Source: Propionibacterium sp. | GTDB lineage: Bacteria > Actinomycetota > Actinomycetes > Propionibacteriales > Propionibacteriaceae | Direction of reading: 5' to 3' | Assembly (NCBI GenBank): GCA_012517965.1 | Contig: JAAYTZ010000113.1 | Location: 1-64,000, forward strand | DNA length: 64,000 nt | Shown: positions 50,335 to 62,398 of the stretch, in pieces | Position numbering within the stretch: position 1 is the first letter of the stretch | How the letters are laid out: each line of letters opens with the position of its first letter | The notes under the pieces: model-generated | Told to the model about the DNA's origin: nothing | What the model saw: only the letters and a program-made list of their open reading frames with translations | The model's database searches: none | Made by a program: the position numbers and the translations under genes

Positions 50335-51555
50335 TCAGGAACGCTTCGTCTCCAGGAACGAGGCGATGCGCCCGATGGCCTCGGTGAGCATGCCGACGTC
50401 GGGCAGCGCCACCAGGCGGAAGTGGTCCGGTTGGGGCCAGTTGAAGCCGGTGCCGTGGGTCACCAGGATCTTCTTGGCGCGCAGCAGCTCGATGACGAAC
50501 GCCTGGTCGTCCTCGATCGGGTACACGTCGGGGTCGAGGCGCGGGAACACGTACAGCGCGCCCTGCGGTTCGACGCAGCTGACCCCGGGAATCTGGTTGA
50601 GCAGCTTCCAGGCGAGCTTGCTCTGGTCGTAGAACCGGCCGCCCGGGACGATGTACTCGTTGATGCTCTGGTACCCGCCGAGCGCGGTCTGGATGGCCTG
50701 CTGCCCGGGCACGTTGGAGCACATCCGCATGTTCGCGAGCAGCGTGATGCCCTCGATGAAGTCGGACGCCATCTCCTTCGGCCCGGTGATCACGACCCAA
50801 CCGGCCCGGTAGCCGCACACGCGGTAGGCCTTCGACAGGCCGCTGAACGTCAGGCAGAGCACGTCGTCGCCGGCGAACGTGGCGGTGTGGTGGTGCACGT
50901 GGTTGTCGAAGATGATCTTCTCGTAGATCTCGTCCGAGAACAGCACCAGTTGGTGCCGCCGGGCGATGTCGACGAGGCCCTTGACGATCTCCTCGCTGTA
51001 GACCGCGCCGGTGGGGTTGTTGGGGTTGATGATCACCATCGCCTTGGTGTGCTCGGTGATCTTGGCCTCGATGTCGGCGAGGTCGGGGTTCCAGTCGTTC
51101 GTCTCGTCGCACAGGTAGTGGACGGCCTTGCCGCCGGACAGCGTGACGGCACCGGTCCACAGGGGGTAGTCGGGCGCCGGGACGAGGATCTCGTCACCGT
51201 CGTCGGTGTAGGCCTGCAGCACGAGCGAGATCAACTCGCTGACGCCGTTGCCGATGTAGACGTCGTCGACGTCGACGCCGGTGAGGCCCTTCGACTGGTA
51301 GTAGTTGGCGACGGCGGTGCGCGCCGAGTAGATGCCGCGGCTGTCGGAGTACCCCTGCGACTCGGGCAGGTGGTGGATCATGCTGGCCACGATGGCTTCG
51401 GGCGCCTCGAAGCCGAACGGTGCCGGGTTGCCGATGTTGAGCTTGAGGATCTTGTGCCCCTCGGCCTCCAACCGCTGGGCCTCGACGAGGATGGGCCCCC
51501 GCACGTCGTAGCGGACACCCGCGAGCTTGCGGCTCTGGTAGATCTTTCGGCGCAT
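50335..51555 (-). CDS. Alanine aminotransferase-like PLP enzyme
   Basis: [78 protein letters not shown]. Confidence 0.93.
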   Translation of the reverse strand: MRRKIYQSRKLAGVRYDVRGPILVEAQRLEAEGHKILKLNIGNPAPFGFEAPEAIVASMIHHLPESQGYSDSRGIYSARTAVANYYQSKGLTGVDVDDVYIGNGVSELISLVLQAYTDDGDEILVPAPDYPLWTGAVTLSGGKAVHYLCDETNDWNPDLADIEAKITEHTKAMVIINPNNPTGAVYSEEIVKGLVDIARRHQLVLFSDEIYEKIIFDNHVHHHTATFAGDDVLCLTFSGLSKAYRVCGYRAGWVVITGPKEMASDFIEGITLLANMRMCSNVPGQQAIQTALGGYQSINEYIVPGGRFYDQSKLAWKLLNQIPGVSCVEPQGALYVFPRLDPDVYPIEDDQAFVIELLRAKKILVTHGTGFNWPQPDHFRLVALPDVGMLTEAIGRIASFLETKRS

Positions 51556-51588
51556 GGGCGCGATTATTCCACCCACTACGCTGGGCCG

Positions 51589-53061
51589 GTGACCGACCCC
51601 ACCACCGTCCACATCGTCTCGCTGGGCTGCGCCCGCAACGAGGTCGACTCCGACGAGTTGGCCGGACGCCTCGAGGCCGGCGGCTTCCGGCTCGTCGACG
51701 AGCCCGCGGACGCCGAGGCGATCGTCGTCAACACCTGCGGCTTCATCGACTCGGCGAAGAAGGACTCGATCGACACGCTGCTCGCCGCCGCCGACCTCAA
51801 GGGCGGCACCACGCGGCGTGTCGTGGCGGTGGGCTGTCTCGCCGAGCGGTACGGCCGCGAACTCGCCGAGGCCCTTCCCGAAGCGGACGCCGTCCTGGGC
51901 TTCGACGCCTACGCCGAGATCGACGCCCGGCTGCGCCGGATCATGGCGGGCGAGCACCTCGAGGCCCACGTCCCGGCCGATCGGCGCCGACTGTTGCCGC
52001 TGGCGCCTTCGGACCGCCGGCCCGCGGTCGCCGACGTCGCGGTGCCCGGCCTCTTCCAACCCCAGCTGCTGCAACCCACGGACGCCCCGGCGCACCCCGA
52101 TCTGCCCGCGGCGGCCGTCCCGGCGTCCGGGCCGCGGCCGATCCGCCGCCGGCTGACGCCCGGCCCGTCGGCGCCGGTGAAGATCGCGTCCGGCTGCGAC
52201 CGGCGCTGCGCTTTCTGTGCCATCCCGAGCTTCCGCGGCTCGTTCGTGTCGCGGCCCGTGGCCGACGTGGTCGCCGAGGTGCGCGCCCTGGTGGAGCAGG
52301 GCGTCCGGGAGGCCTTCCTGGTCTCCGAGAACTCGACCTCCTACGGCAAGGACCTCCGCGACCCGGACGCCCTCCCGCGCCTGCTGCGCGAACTGTCGGC
52401 GATCGACGGGCTGGAGTGGGTCCGGGTGAGTTACCTGCAGCCCGCGGAGGTGCGGCCGGGTCTGATCGAGGCGATGTGCGCCACCGAGAAGGTCGTGCCC
52501 TACTTCGACCTGTCGTTTCAGCACGCCTCGACCCCGGTGCTACGCCGGATGCGGCGCTACGGCAGCCCGGAGCAGTTCCTGGGGCTGCTCGACCGCATCC
52601 GGTCGCTGGTGCCGCACGCGGGCGTCCGTAGCAACGTGATCGTGGGCTTCCCCGGAGAGACGGACGCCGACGTGCAGACCCTGGTCGACTTCGTCTCCGC
52701 GGCCCGCCTGGACGCCCTCGGTGTCTTCCCGTACTCCGACGAGGAGGGCACCGAGGGGGCCGGCCTGGCCGCCCACGTCGACCCGGACACTGTCGCGGAG
52801 CGGTTCGACCGGGTCGCCACGCTGGCGTCCGCCCTGTGCGACGCCCGGGCGGAGGAGCGGATCGGCGAACGCGTCCGGGTGCTGATCGAAGCCCGCGAGG
52901 GCGACGCGGCGGTGGGGCGGGCGGCCCATCAGGGGCCCGAGGTGGACGGGACGACCCAACTGGCGGATCCGGCCGGCCGTTACCGGATCGGGGACCTGGT
53001 CTGGGGTAGGGTCGCCTCGTCCGTGGGTGTGGACCTGATCGCCGAGGGAGAGCGTCCGTGA
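51589..53061 (+). CDS. rimO: Ribosomal protein S12 methylthiotransferase RimO
   Basis: [35 protein letters not shown]; radical-SAM [27 protein letters not shown]. Confidence 0.95.
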   Translation: MTDPTTVHIVSLGCARNEVDSDELAGRLEAGGFRLVDEPADAEAIVVNTCGFIDSAKKDSIDTLLAAADLKGGTTRRVVAVGCLAERYGRELAEALPEADAVLGFDAYAEIDARLRRIMAGEHLEAHVPADRRRLLPLAPSDRRPAVADVAVPGLFQPQLLQPTDAPAHPDLPAAAVPASGPRPIRRRLTPGPSAPVKIASGCDRRCAFCAIPSFRGSFVSRPVADVVAEVRALVEQGVREAFLVSENSTSYGKDLRDPDALPRLLRELSAIDGLEWVRVSYLQPAEVRPGLIEAMCATEKVVPYFDLSFQHASTPVLRRMRRYGSPEQFLGLLDRIRSLVPHAGVRSNVIVGFPGETDADVQTLVDFVSAARLDALGVFPYSDEEGTEGAGLAAHVDPDTVAERFDRVATLASALCDARAEERIGERVRVLIEAREGDAAVGRAAHQGPEVDGTTQLADPAGRYRIGDLVWGRVASSVGVDLIAEGERP

Positions 53062-53666
53062 GTGCCCCGAGCCAGCCGGTGAAGCCGAGCAACTGGAACG
53101 TGCCCAACGTGCTGACGGCGATCCGGTTGGTCCTGGTGCCGGTGTTCGCGTGGCTGCTGCTGGCCCACCCGGCCGACCCAGGGCTGCGCTGGGTGGCGAA
53201 CGCGGTGTTCATCGCGGCGATCCTCACGGACATGGCCGACGGGAAGATCGCCCGGAAGTACAACCTGGTCACGAACTTCGGGAAGCTGTGGGATCCGATC
53301 GCCGACAAGGCGCTCACCGGCATGGGCTTCATCGGCCTGTCGATCCTCGGCGAGCTGCCGTGGTGGATCACCGTGATCATCCTGCTGCGGGAGTGGGGGA
53401 TCACGATCCTGCGGTTCTGGATCCTGAAGTACGGCACGGTCATGGCGGCCAACAAGGGCGGCAAGCTGAAGACCGTGACGCAGTCGGTCGGCCTGGCGAT
53501 GTTCATCCCCGGCCTGGCGTTCCTGCCCGCCTGGTGGGGTGTGATCGCCTGGGTCGTGATGATCGCCGCCTTCGCCCTGACCGTCTGGACCGGCGCCGAC
53601 TACCTGATCGCCGCCAAGAAGACCCGCGACGCCTACCACGCCGAACACCCTGAGGAGAAGAAGTGA
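53058..53666 (+). CDS. pgsA: CDP-diacylglycerol--glycerol-3-phosphate 3-phosphatidyltransferase
   Basis: [53 protein letters not shown]. Confidence 0.95.
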   Translation: MSAPSQPVKPSNWNVPNVLTAIRLVLVPVFAWLLLAHPADPGLRWVANAVFIAAILTDMADGKIARKYNLVTNFGKLWDPIADKALTGMGFIGLSILGELPWWITVIILLREWGITILRFWILKYGTVMAANKGGKLKTVTQSVGLAMFIPGLAFLPAWWGVIAWVVMIAAFALTVWTGADYLIAAKKTRDAYHAEHPEEKK

Positions 53667-54163
53667 CCGACCTGCTCGCCCTCGCCAAGAAGGTGCTCAA
53701 GACGCTGACCGAGCGCGACCTCACGCTCGCCACCGCGGAGTCGCTCACCGGCGGGCTCCTCGGAGCGACGATCACCGAGGTGCCCGGCGCGTCGAAGGTC
53801 TACCTGGGCGGGGCCATCGCCTACACGACACCGGTCAAGGAGTCGCTGCTCGCGGTCGACCACAAGGAGATCGAGGCGTTCACCGTCGTGAGCTCCCAGG
53901 TGGCGTCGGGGATGGCGTCCGGCATTCACGACGCCACCGGTGCCGACTGGTGCATCGCCGTCACCGGCGTCGCCGGGCCCGACCCGAGCGAGGGCCACGA
54001 CCCGGGTGAGGTGTGGATCTGCGTGCGCGGCCCCCAGATCGGCGCCCTGCCGCCGGCGGTGCACACGCAGCAGTTCCAGTTCGCGGGGGACCGGCAGGCG
54101 GTCCGGCAGGCGACGGTGGAGGGCGCGCTGTCGATGCTCCTGCGTGTCCTGTCGCCCGTGTAG
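53663..54163 (+). CDS. CinA C-terminal-type nicotinamide-nucleotide amidohydrolase
   Basis: TLATAESLTGGLLGATITEVPGASKVYLGGAIAYTTPVK; VTGVAGPDPSEGHDPGEVWI. Confidence 0.94.
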   Translation: MTDLLALAKKVLKTLTERDLTLATAESLTGGLLGATITEVPGASKVYLGGAIAYTTPVKESLLAVDHKEIEAFTVVSSQVASGMASGIHDATGADWCIAVTGVAGPDPSEGHDPGEVWICVRGPQIGALPPAVHTQQFQFAGDRQAVRQATVEGALSMLLRVLSPV

Positions 54164-54226
54164 GGTGGCTCTCTCGGAGACGATCTCGGACGCCTGCCGA
54201 CTGGGCGCTCTGGGAGGGGAGGTGTG

Positions 54227-54511
54227 ATGCAGGGATTGTTGATGCGCGATCTGCTCGGGCGGACGCTGCGCGAGGTCCGGATGGCGTCCGGCCTGACCCT
54301 GCGTGACGTGTCCTCCTCGGCGCGGGTGTCGCTGGGCTACCTCTCGGAGATCGAGCGTGGCCAGAAGGAGGCCTCCAGCGAGTTGCTGGCCGCCGTCTGC
54401 GCCGCGTTGTCGGTGCCCCTGGGCGAGGTGTTGCGCTCGGTCGCGGACAAGGCGGACGCCGTCGCGACCGTGACGCCGCTGCCCGTCCACGACGGCGCCC
54501 GGGCCGCCTGA
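54227..54511 (+). CDS. clgR: XRE-family regulator, ClgR-like
   Basis: [61 protein letters not shown], between cinA and recA. Confidence 0.87.
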   Translation: MQGLLMRDLLGRTLREVRMASGLTLRDVSSSARVSLGYLSEIERGQKEASSELLAAVCAALSVPLGEVLRSVADKADAVATVTPLPVHDGARAA

Positions 54512-54515
54512 CGCG

Positions 54516-54710
54516 GTGCGCGAGACCGAACTGCGCCGCCGGCTGGTGAAGCATCTGGGGGCCGCCTACGCGTCCGCGTGGGCCGCCCAGACCACCCTCG
54601 GCGAACTGGGCAGCCGAACCGTCGAGGAGGCGATCGCCGACGGGGTCGACTTCGCGCGCATCTGGCGGGCGGTGTGGTCGGCGTTGGACCTGCCGGAATC
54701 GGAGCGTTAG
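54516..54710 (+). CDS. DUF3046 domain-containing protein
   Basis: VRETELRRRLVKHLGAAYASAWAAQTTLGELGSRTVEEAIADGVDFARIWRAVWSALDLP, directly upstream of recA. Confidence 0.88.
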   Translation: MRETELRRRLVKHLGAAYASAWAAQTTLGELGSRTVEEAIADGVDFARIWRAVWSALDLPESER

Positions 54711-54734
54711 CCCGCTCCGCGTGTCGCGCCCCGT

Positions 54735-54750
54735 TCGAACACGTGTTCGG
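54735..54750. promoter_or_regulatory. LexA SOS box upstream of recA
   Basis: TCGAAC-ACGT-GTTCGG, matches actinobacterial SOS box TCGAAC-N4-GTTCGA at 11/12 fixed positions. Confidence 0.85.
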
Positions 54751-54876
54751 TAGTGTGGTCGTCGAGCACAACGATCGTGGGTGGTTGTCCACAGCGGACG
54801 GGGCGGGTGACGGAATGTCGGAGCCGGTTCCTACAGTGAGAGCGACCCGAGACGAAGGCACGAAAGGAACACGGTC

Positions 54877-56031
<1,155 letters not shown>

Positions 56032-56038
56032 GCCGGGC

Positions 56039-56590
56039 GTGCCACGCCACAGGCACGGACGGGCCGAGCCGGAGGGCCGCGACAGCGGCCCACCGGCCGA
56101 CCCGGTCGCGGTCGCCCGGGAGATCGCCCTGCGCCAGCTCACCGCGCGCAGCCGCACCCGCGCCGAACTCGAACGGGCGCTGGGCAGCCGGGGCGTCCCG
56201 CCCGACGCCGCGGCCGAGGTGCTCGACCGGTTCGAGGAGTTGCGGCTCGTCGACGACGCCGGCTTCGCCGAACAGTGGGTGGAGAGCCGGCAGCGGGCCG
56301 GGCGCAGCGCCCGCGTCCTGGGGCAGGAGTTGCGCGCCAAGGGGGTGGACGCCGAGACCGTCACCGAGACGCTGGCGCACCTCGACGACGAGTCCGATTA
56401 CCGGGCCGCGTTGGCGTTCGCGCACCGCAAGGTGCGCTCCCTGCGGGGGGTGACGCCCCAGGTCCGCGATCGTCGGCTCACCGGCGCGCTGGCCCGGCGC
56501 GGGTTCTCGTCGCCGGTGATCCGGCGGGTCCTCGCCGAGGTGACCGGGGGGCTGGTCGAGCCGGAGGAGTGCGACCCGGCCGCGGACTGA
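56039..56590 (+). CDS. recX: Regulatory protein RecX
   Basis: ALRQLTARSRTRAELERALGSRGVPPDAAAEVLDRFEELRLVDDAGFAEQWVESR; downstream of recA. Confidence 0.93.
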   Translation: MPRHRHGRAEPEGRDSGPPADPVAVAREIALRQLTARSRTRAELERALGSRGVPPDAAAEVLDRFEELRLVDDAGFAEQWVESRQRAGRSARVLGQELRAKGVDAETVTETLAHLDDESDYRAALAFAHRKVRSLRGVTPQVRDRRLTGALARRGFSSPVIRRVLAEVTGGLVEPEECDPAAD

Positions 56591-56644
56591 GGCCTCGGAA
56601 CGCGGTGGTCGCGGCGCACGGGCAGTCCCGCCCGCATGGTGTAC

Positions 56645-56669
56645 CGGTGCCGGTCGCTCGCCGGCACCG
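56645..56669 (+). other. Hairpin upstream of rny
   Basis: 9-bp inverted repeat CGGTGCCGG-N7-CCGGCACCG between recX and rny; no T tract. Confidence 0.4.
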
Positions 56670-56699
56670 CCTACGATGACAGGGCGCGAGGAGGTGAGG

Positions 56700-58322
56700 G
56701 TGAGCACGGAGATCCTGATGACGGCCGCGTTGGCCCTGCTCGCCGTCCTCGTCCTGGTCGCGCTGATCTTCATCGTGCGCATGACGAAACTGATGACCCG
56801 CTGGCGCCGCCCGCTGGAGCCCCGGCCGGAGGCGTCCGGGAAGAGGCAGGCGGCCCTGGAGAAGGCGAGCCTCGAGAAGGCGCGCGCCGAGGTCGACACC
56901 ATCCGGCTGGAGGCGGAGCGACTCCGCATCCAGGCCAGCGAGGTGCTGGCCGTCCAGAACGAGGTGATCGCCCGGCAGAAGGACGAGCTGGACCAGCGCG
57001 CCGAGGAGCTGGCGCGCCGGGAGGCGGAACTCACCCGGTCGCGCCGGTCGGCCGACGAGCACGAGGGGGAGTTGGTCCGCCAGCAGGACGAGGTACTGCA
57101 GCGGCTGTCCGCCCTGGCCCGGCGGGAGGCCGAGGTCGAGCGACGCTCCGCCGAGCTGGCGGGGGCGGAGGCGAGGGCCCAGGCAACCCTCGAGCGCATC
57201 TCGGGCATGCGGCTGGAGGAAGCCAAGGCAGCCCTGATGAGCCGCGTCGAGCACGAGGCTCGACTGGCGGCGGCGACATTGGCCCGCGAGATCGAGGACG
57301 ACGCCCGCGCGGCGGCGGAGGGCCGCGCCCGGGCGATCATCGTGGAGTCGATCCAGCGCCTCGCGTCCCAGCAGACCACCGAGTCGGTCATCAGCACCGT
57401 GCCGCTGCCCAGCGAGGAGATCAAGGGTCGCATCATCGGACGCGAGGGACGCAACATCCGGGCGTTCGAGCAGACGACCGGGGTGAACGTGATGATCGAC
57501 GACACCCCGGAGACGGTGCTCCTGTCGTGCTTCGACCCCGTCCGGCGCGAGACCGCGCGTATCACCCTGCAGGAGCTCGTGCGCGACGGCCGCATCCATC
57601 CCGCCCGCATCGAGGAGGCCTACGAACGCGCCCTGGCGACCGTCGAGGAGCGGTGTCTGCGGGCGGGTCAGGACGCCCTCGTCGAGATGAGGATCACCGA
57701 CCTGGCGCCCGCGCTCGTGCCCATCGTCGGCGCGCTGCAGTACCGCACCTCGTACGGTCAGAACGTCCTGAGGCACCTGGTCGAGTGCGGCCACGTCGCC
57801 GGCCTGATGGCCGCCGAGCTGGGCCTCGACGTGGAGGTCTGCCGCCGGGCCGCCTTCCTGCACGACATCGGCAAGGCGCTCACCCACGAGGTCGAGGGCT
57901 CGCACGCCAAGGTCGGCGCCGACCTGGCCCGCCGACACGGAGAGCATCCCGACATCGTTCACGCCATCGAGGCCCACCACAACGAGGTCGAGCCGCGCAC
58001 CGTCGAGGCCGTCTTGACCCAGGCGGCCGACGCGATCTCGGGTGCTCGGCCGGGCGCCCGGCGGGAGAGCCTGGAGGCGTACGTCCAGCGGCTGGACCGC
58101 CTGGAGAAGATCGCCGCCGAGCACCCGGGAGTCGACCGGGTGTTCGCGATGCAGGCGGGTCGGGAGATCCGCGTCATGGTGAGCCCCGACGCCGTCTCGG
58201 ACGCCGAGGCGCAGGTCGTCGCCCGCGAGATCGCCAAGCAGGTGGAGTCGGAGCTGACCTATCCGGGCACGATCCGCATCACGGTCGTCCGGGAGTCGCG
58301 CGCCACCGAACTCGCCCGCTGA
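56700..58322 (+). CDS. rny: Ribonuclease Y
   Basis: N-terminal TM plus coiled coil; KH GRIIGREGRNIRAFEQTTGVNVMIDDTPE; HD AAFLHDIGKALTHEVEGSHAKVGADLARRHGE. Confidence 0.96.
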   Translation: MSTEILMTAALALLAVLVLVALIFIVRMTKLMTRWRRPLEPRPEASGKRQAALEKASLEKARAEVDTIRLEAERLRIQASEVLAVQNEVIARQKDELDQRAEELARREAELTRSRRSADEHEGELVRQQDEVLQRLSALARREAEVERRSAELAGAEARAQATLERISGMRLEEAKAALMSRVEHEARLAAATLAREIEDDARAAAEGRARAIIVESIQRLASQQTTESVISTVPLPSEEIKGRIIGREGRNIRAFEQTTGVNVMIDDTPETVLLSCFDPVRRETARITLQELVRDGRIHPARIEEAYERALATVEERCLRAGQDALVEMRITDLAPALVPIVGALQYRTSYGQNVLRHLVECGHVAGLMAAELGLDVEVCRRAAFLHDIGKALTHEVEGSHAKVGADLARRHGEHPDIVHAIEAHHNEVEPRTVEAVLTQAADAISGARPGARRESLEAYVQRLDRLEKIAAEHPGVDRVFAMQAGREIRVMVSPDAVSDAEAQVVAREIAKQVESELTYPGTIRITVVRESRATELAR

Positions 58323-58364
58323 CGCGGCGCCGGGAGCACCAGCCCCCGGCGGCCACCGCCCGGC

Positions 58365-59858
58365 TCAGCCGATGTGGAAGTACCGGCGCACCAACTCGTC
58401 GAGCAGGTCCTTGCGCTCCAGCAGTTGCAGGCGCAGGTCCTGGTCTCCGTAGCTCATCAGTCGCGCGGCCCAGGAGTCGATGAGCCCGGGCGGGAACACT
58501 CCGTCCTTCTCGTAGCTCGCGCGCTGCTCCAGCAGCCGCAGGGCGGATTCGTAGCAGGAGGCCGGCAACTGGTCGAGGTGGGGCATCTGGCCGGCGTCGC
58601 CCGAGACGTACCGCTGCTCGGCGTACTCGAGCATGCCGGGGGTGGTGAGGCCCTCGCGGGCCGCCACTGCGATGCCGGCCAGCAGGAGATGGATGTTGGC
58701 CGAACCGTCGGGGCTGCGCAGTTCCACGGTCTGGGCGTCGTTCGGCAGGTCGCCGACCTCGCCCTCCTGCGGGTTGGCGTCGCGGAACATGGACCCGTCG
58801 AGGTTCTGCCAGCCGAGCGGAACCCGCACCAGCGTCGACCGGTTGCGGTCGCCCCAGCAGATGGCGGTGGGCGCTTCCTGGTGCGGGACGAGTCGGAGGA
58901 AGGAGGTGGGCACGGTGTTCCCGAAGGCCGTCAGGGACGCCGCGTGCGACAGGTACCCGCCGATCACCTTCCGGGCCTCCTCGGTGAGGCCCTGGCCCTG
59001 GGAGAACACGTTCGTGGTGCCCTGCATCAGCCGGGTGTGGAAGTGCATGCCCGAACCGGCCTGGCCGACGACGATCTTCGGCGAGAAGCTCACCTCGAGC
59101 TTGTACTTGTAGGCGACCTGGCGCACGACCCACTTGGCGAGGGCCATCTGGTCGGCCGCCTCGTTCACCGGGGTGGGCAGGAACTCGATCTCGTGCTGCA
59201 CGTGCTGCTGGCCGTTGGCCACGAAGTTGCCGACCTCGGCGTGCGCGTACTTCAGTGCGCAGCCCATCTCGGCCAGGTGGTAGAGCGTCTCCTGGCGGAT
59301 CTCCCCCCACTTGGAGAAGGGGGGCGCCTCGTGGTAGCCGCGCTGCTCGACGACGGGGTACAGCGGTTCGGCCGGGCTGAACAGGTAGTACTCCAGTTCG
59401 CCGAGCGCCTCCAGTGTGTAACCGGTGGCCGCGGTCAGCGACGCCTGCGCCTTGCGCAGGATGTGCTCCGGGGCGCTGGCCAGCGGCTGGCCGGTGACGT
59501 CGTAGAACGAGCAGAGCAGGTCGAGGGAGGGGGTGTCGCCGAACGGATTGATGAACGCGGTGCGGAAGCGCGGCACGACGTAGAGGTCGGAGGACGTGGC
59601 GTCCACGAACGTGAACAGCGAGGAGCCGTCGACGCGTTCGCCCATCGTGAGCACCCGGTCGAGTTGCGCCTTCGACTGGATGACGAAGTTCAGCATCTTC
59701 AGGCGGCCGTCGCCGCCGAGGTAGCGCAGGTTCAGCAGGCGGATGTCGTGGTCCTCGATGTAGGCCATGATGTCGGCCTTCGTGAACTCCTCTGCGGGCT
59801 TGCCGAGGGCCCGCACCAGTTGGTTCGGGTTGAGTGCGACAACATCGGTTGCGATCAC
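58365..59858 (-). CDS. Glutamine synthetase family protein (divergent type I)
   Basis: ERVDGSSLFTFVDATSSDLYVVPRFRTAFINPFGDTPSLDLLCSFYD; AGSGMHFHTRLMQG; NRSTLVRVP; VELRSPDGSANIHLLLAG; GTG start. Confidence 0.88.
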   Translation of the reverse strand: MIATDVVALNPNQLVRALGKPAEEFTKADIMAYIEDHDIRLLNLRYLGGDGRLKMLNFVIQSKAQLDRVLTMGERVDGSSLFTFVDATSSDLYVVPRFRTAFINPFGDTPSLDLLCSFYDVTGQPLASAPEHILRKAQASLTAATGYTLEALGELEYYLFSPAEPLYPVVEQRGYHEAPPFSKWGEIRQETLYHLAEMGCALKYAHAEVGNFVANGQQHVQHEIEFLPTPVNEAADQMALAKWVVRQVAYKYKLEVSFSPKIVVGQAGSGMHFHTRLMQGTTNVFSQGQGLTEEARKVIGGYLSHAASLTAFGNTVPTSFLRLVPHQEAPTAICWGDRNRSTLVRVPLGWQNLDGSMFRDANPQEGEVGDLPNDAQTVELRSPDGSANIHLLLAGIAVAAREGLTTPGMLEYAEQRYVSGDAGQMPHLDQLPASCYESALRLLEQRASYEKDGVFPPGLIDSWAARLMSYGDQDLRLQLLERKDLLDELVRRYFHIG

Positions 59859-59977
59859 CGGGTCCTCCTTGAGACGGTTCTCGCCATCTTGTCATCCCGG
59901 AGCGGCGCGGTCGCGCGCCTTCCCGGCCCGTGAGCGGGTTGGCCGCCGGGGGCGTCCGGGTTACCCTTGCCGCCGTT

Positions 59978-61444
59978 ATGACGACGATCGCCGAACCGCG
60001 CAGCTACCAGGTCATCACCTACGGCTGCCAGATGAACGTCCACGACTCCGAGCGCATCGCCGGGCTGCTCGAGGCCGCGGGCTACGTGCGTGCGCCCGAA
60101 GGCGTCCAGGCCGACGTCGTCGTGTTCAACACCTGTGCGGTCAGGGAGAACGCCGACAACCGGCTCTACGGCAACCTGGGCCACCTGCGCCCGGTCAAGC
60201 TCGCCCACCCCGGCCTGCAGATCGCCGTCGGTGGCTGCATGGCCCAGAAGGACAAGGACATCGTGCTCGCCCGCGCCCCGTGGGTGGACGTGGTGTTCGG
60301 CACCCACAACATCGGCTCTCTGCCCGTGCTGCTGGAGCGGGCGCGCAGCCTGGCCGCGTCCCAGATCGAGATCGAGGAGGCGCTCACCCGCTTCCCGTCG
60401 ACCTTGCCGACCCGCCGGGAGGCCGCCCACGCGGGCTGGGTGTCGATCAGCGTGGGCTGCAACAACACCTGCACCTACTGCATCGTGCCCGCCCTGCGGG
60501 GCCGGGAGGTCGACCGGCGTCCCGGCGACGTGCTGGCCGAGATCCAGCTCCTGGTCGACGAGGGAGTCCAGGAGGTGACCCTGCTGGGCCAGAACGTGAA
60601 CACGTACGGGGTCGAGTTCGGCGACCGGGAGGCGTTCTCCAAGCTGCTGCGCGCCTGCGGGCGCATCGACGGGCTCGAGCGCGTCCGGTTCACCTCGCCG
60701 CACCCGGCCGCCTTCACCGACGACGTGATCGCCGCGATGGCCGAGACCCCCAACGTGATGCCCAGCCTCCACATGCCGCTGCAGTCGGGTTCCGACCGCG
60801 TGCTGAGCGCGATGAGGCGCAGCTATCGGGCCGACCGGTTCCTCGGCATCATCGAGCGGGTCCGTGCGGCCATCCCGGACGCCGCGATCACCACCGACAT
60901 CATCGTCGGTTTCCCCGGCGAGACCGAGGCCGACTTCGCCGAGACGCTGCGGGTCGTCGAGGCGTCCAGATTCGCCGCCGCCTTCACGTTCCAGTACTCG
61001 ATCCGGCCCGGCACGCCCGCCGCGACCATGCCCGACCAGGTGCCCAAGCAGGTGGTTCAGGAGCGCTACGAGCGTCTGGTCGACCTGGTCGGCGAGATCG
61101 CCTGGGCCGAGAACCGCACGTTCGAGGGGCGGACCGTCGAGGTGCTGTTCGCCGCCGGCGAGGGCCGCAAGGACGCCGCCACGAACCGCCTCTCCGGGCG
61201 GGCGCGCGACAACCGCCTCGTGCACGTGGCGATCCCCGAGGGCGCCGAGCGGCCGCGTCCGGGCGACCTCGCCGACGTCGAGATCACCTACGCGGCCCCG
61301 CACCACCTCAACGCGGACGCCGGCCCGACCAACCTGCGCCGGACCCGGGGCGGCGACGCCTGGGCCGCCCAGCAGGCGGCCGCGGCCGAGCCGGACGCCC
61401 CGCGACCCGCCGCGGTGCGCCTCGGCCTGCCGACGCGGACCTGA
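59978..61444 (+). CDS. miaB: tRNA-2-methylthio-N6-dimethylallyladenosine synthase
   Basis: [66 protein letters not shown]. Confidence 0.98.
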   Translation: MTTIAEPRSYQVITYGCQMNVHDSERIAGLLEAAGYVRAPEGVQADVVVFNTCAVRENADNRLYGNLGHLRPVKLAHPGLQIAVGGCMAQKDKDIVLARAPWVDVVFGTHNIGSLPVLLERARSLAASQIEIEEALTRFPSTLPTRREAAHAGWVSISVGCNNTCTYCIVPALRGREVDRRPGDVLAEIQLLVDEGVQEVTLLGQNVNTYGVEFGDREAFSKLLRACGRIDGLERVRFTSPHPAAFTDDVIAAMAETPNVMPSLHMPLQSGSDRVLSAMRRSYRADRFLGIIERVRAAIPDAAITTDIIVGFPGETEADFAETLRVVEASRFAAAFTFQYSIRPGTPAATMPDQVPKQVVQERYERLVDLVGEIAWAENRTFEGRTVEVLFAAGEGRKDAATNRLSGRARDNRLVHVAIPEGAERPRPGDLADVEITYAAPHHLNADAGPTNLRRTRGGDAWAAQQAAAAEPDAPRPAAVRLGLPTRT

Positions 61445-61474
61445 GCGGCTCCGCCGTCGGGGACAATCGACGCC

Positions 61475-62395
61475 ATGACCCTGCCGATCCTCGCCCTGCA
61501 CGGCCCCACCGCCAGCGGCAAGTCGACCCTCGCGGTCGACGTCGCGCTGGCGCTGGGCGCGCTCGGGCGTCCGGCGGAGGTCGTCAACGCCGACTCGATG
61601 CTCGTGTATCGGGGCATGGACATCGGCACCGCCAAGCCGACCGAGGCCGAGCGGCGCGGCGTCCGGCACCACCTGATCGATCTGCTCGAGGTGACCGAGA
61701 CGGCCTCGGTGGCCGACCTGCAGCGGCTGGCCCGCGCGGCGATCGCCGACTGCCACGCGCGCGGCGTCGTCCCGATCGTGGTGGGCGGGTCGGCGCTGTA
61801 CATGCGGGCGATCCTCGACGAGTTCGAGTTCCCGGGCACCGATCCCGCGGTGCGGGCCCACTGGGAGGCCGAACTGGCCCGCCTCGGTGCGGAGGCGTTG
61901 CACGGCGTCCTGGCCGCCCGGGCCCCGGACGCCGCCGCGGACATCCTGCCCGGCAACGGCCGCCGCATCGTCCGGGCGCTGGAGATCCTCGACCTGGGCG
62001 CCCCCCTGACGCCCACACTGCCCGCGTGGACCTACGCGCTGCCCGGCGTCCGCTCCTGGGGGCTGGAGCTGCCGCGCGCGGTGCTGGACGCCCGCATCGA
62101 GGCCCGCGTCGGCCAGATGTGGGCCCAGGGCTTCGTCGACGAGGTGCGGGGCCTGCTGCCGCGGGGCCTCGAGCGGGGCCGGACCGCGCCGCTGGCCCTG
62201 GGCTACCGGCAGATCCTGCAGTTCCTGCGCGGTGAGATCAGCGAGGCCGAGGCTCGCGAGGCCACCGTCCGGGGCACCCGGAGGTTCGCCCGCAAACAGC
62301 TCGGCTGGTTCCGGCGGGACGCCCGGATCACCTGGCGGCCCGCCGGGAGTCGGGACCTGGCGGCCGAGATCGCCGCGGAGGCCGTCGAAGGCTGA
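61475..62395 (+). CDS. miaA: tRNA dimethylallyltransferase
   Basis: LALHGPTASGKSTLAVDVAL; VNADSMLVYRGMDIGTAKPTEAERRGVRHHLIDLLE; ALGYRQILQFL. Confidence 0.97.
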   Translation: MTLPILALHGPTASGKSTLAVDVALALGALGRPAEVVNADSMLVYRGMDIGTAKPTEAERRGVRHHLIDLLEVTETASVADLQRLARAAIADCHARGVVPIVVGGSALYMRAILDEFEFPGTDPAVRAHWEAELARLGAEALHGVLAARAPDAAADILPGNGRRIVRALEILDLGAPLTPTLPAWTYALPGVRSWGLELPRAVLDARIEARVGQMWAQGFVDEVRGLLPRGLERGRTAPLALGYRQILQFLRGEISEAEAREATVRGTRRFARKQLGWFRRDARITWRPAGSRDLAAEIAAEAVEG

Positions 62396-62398
62396 GGC

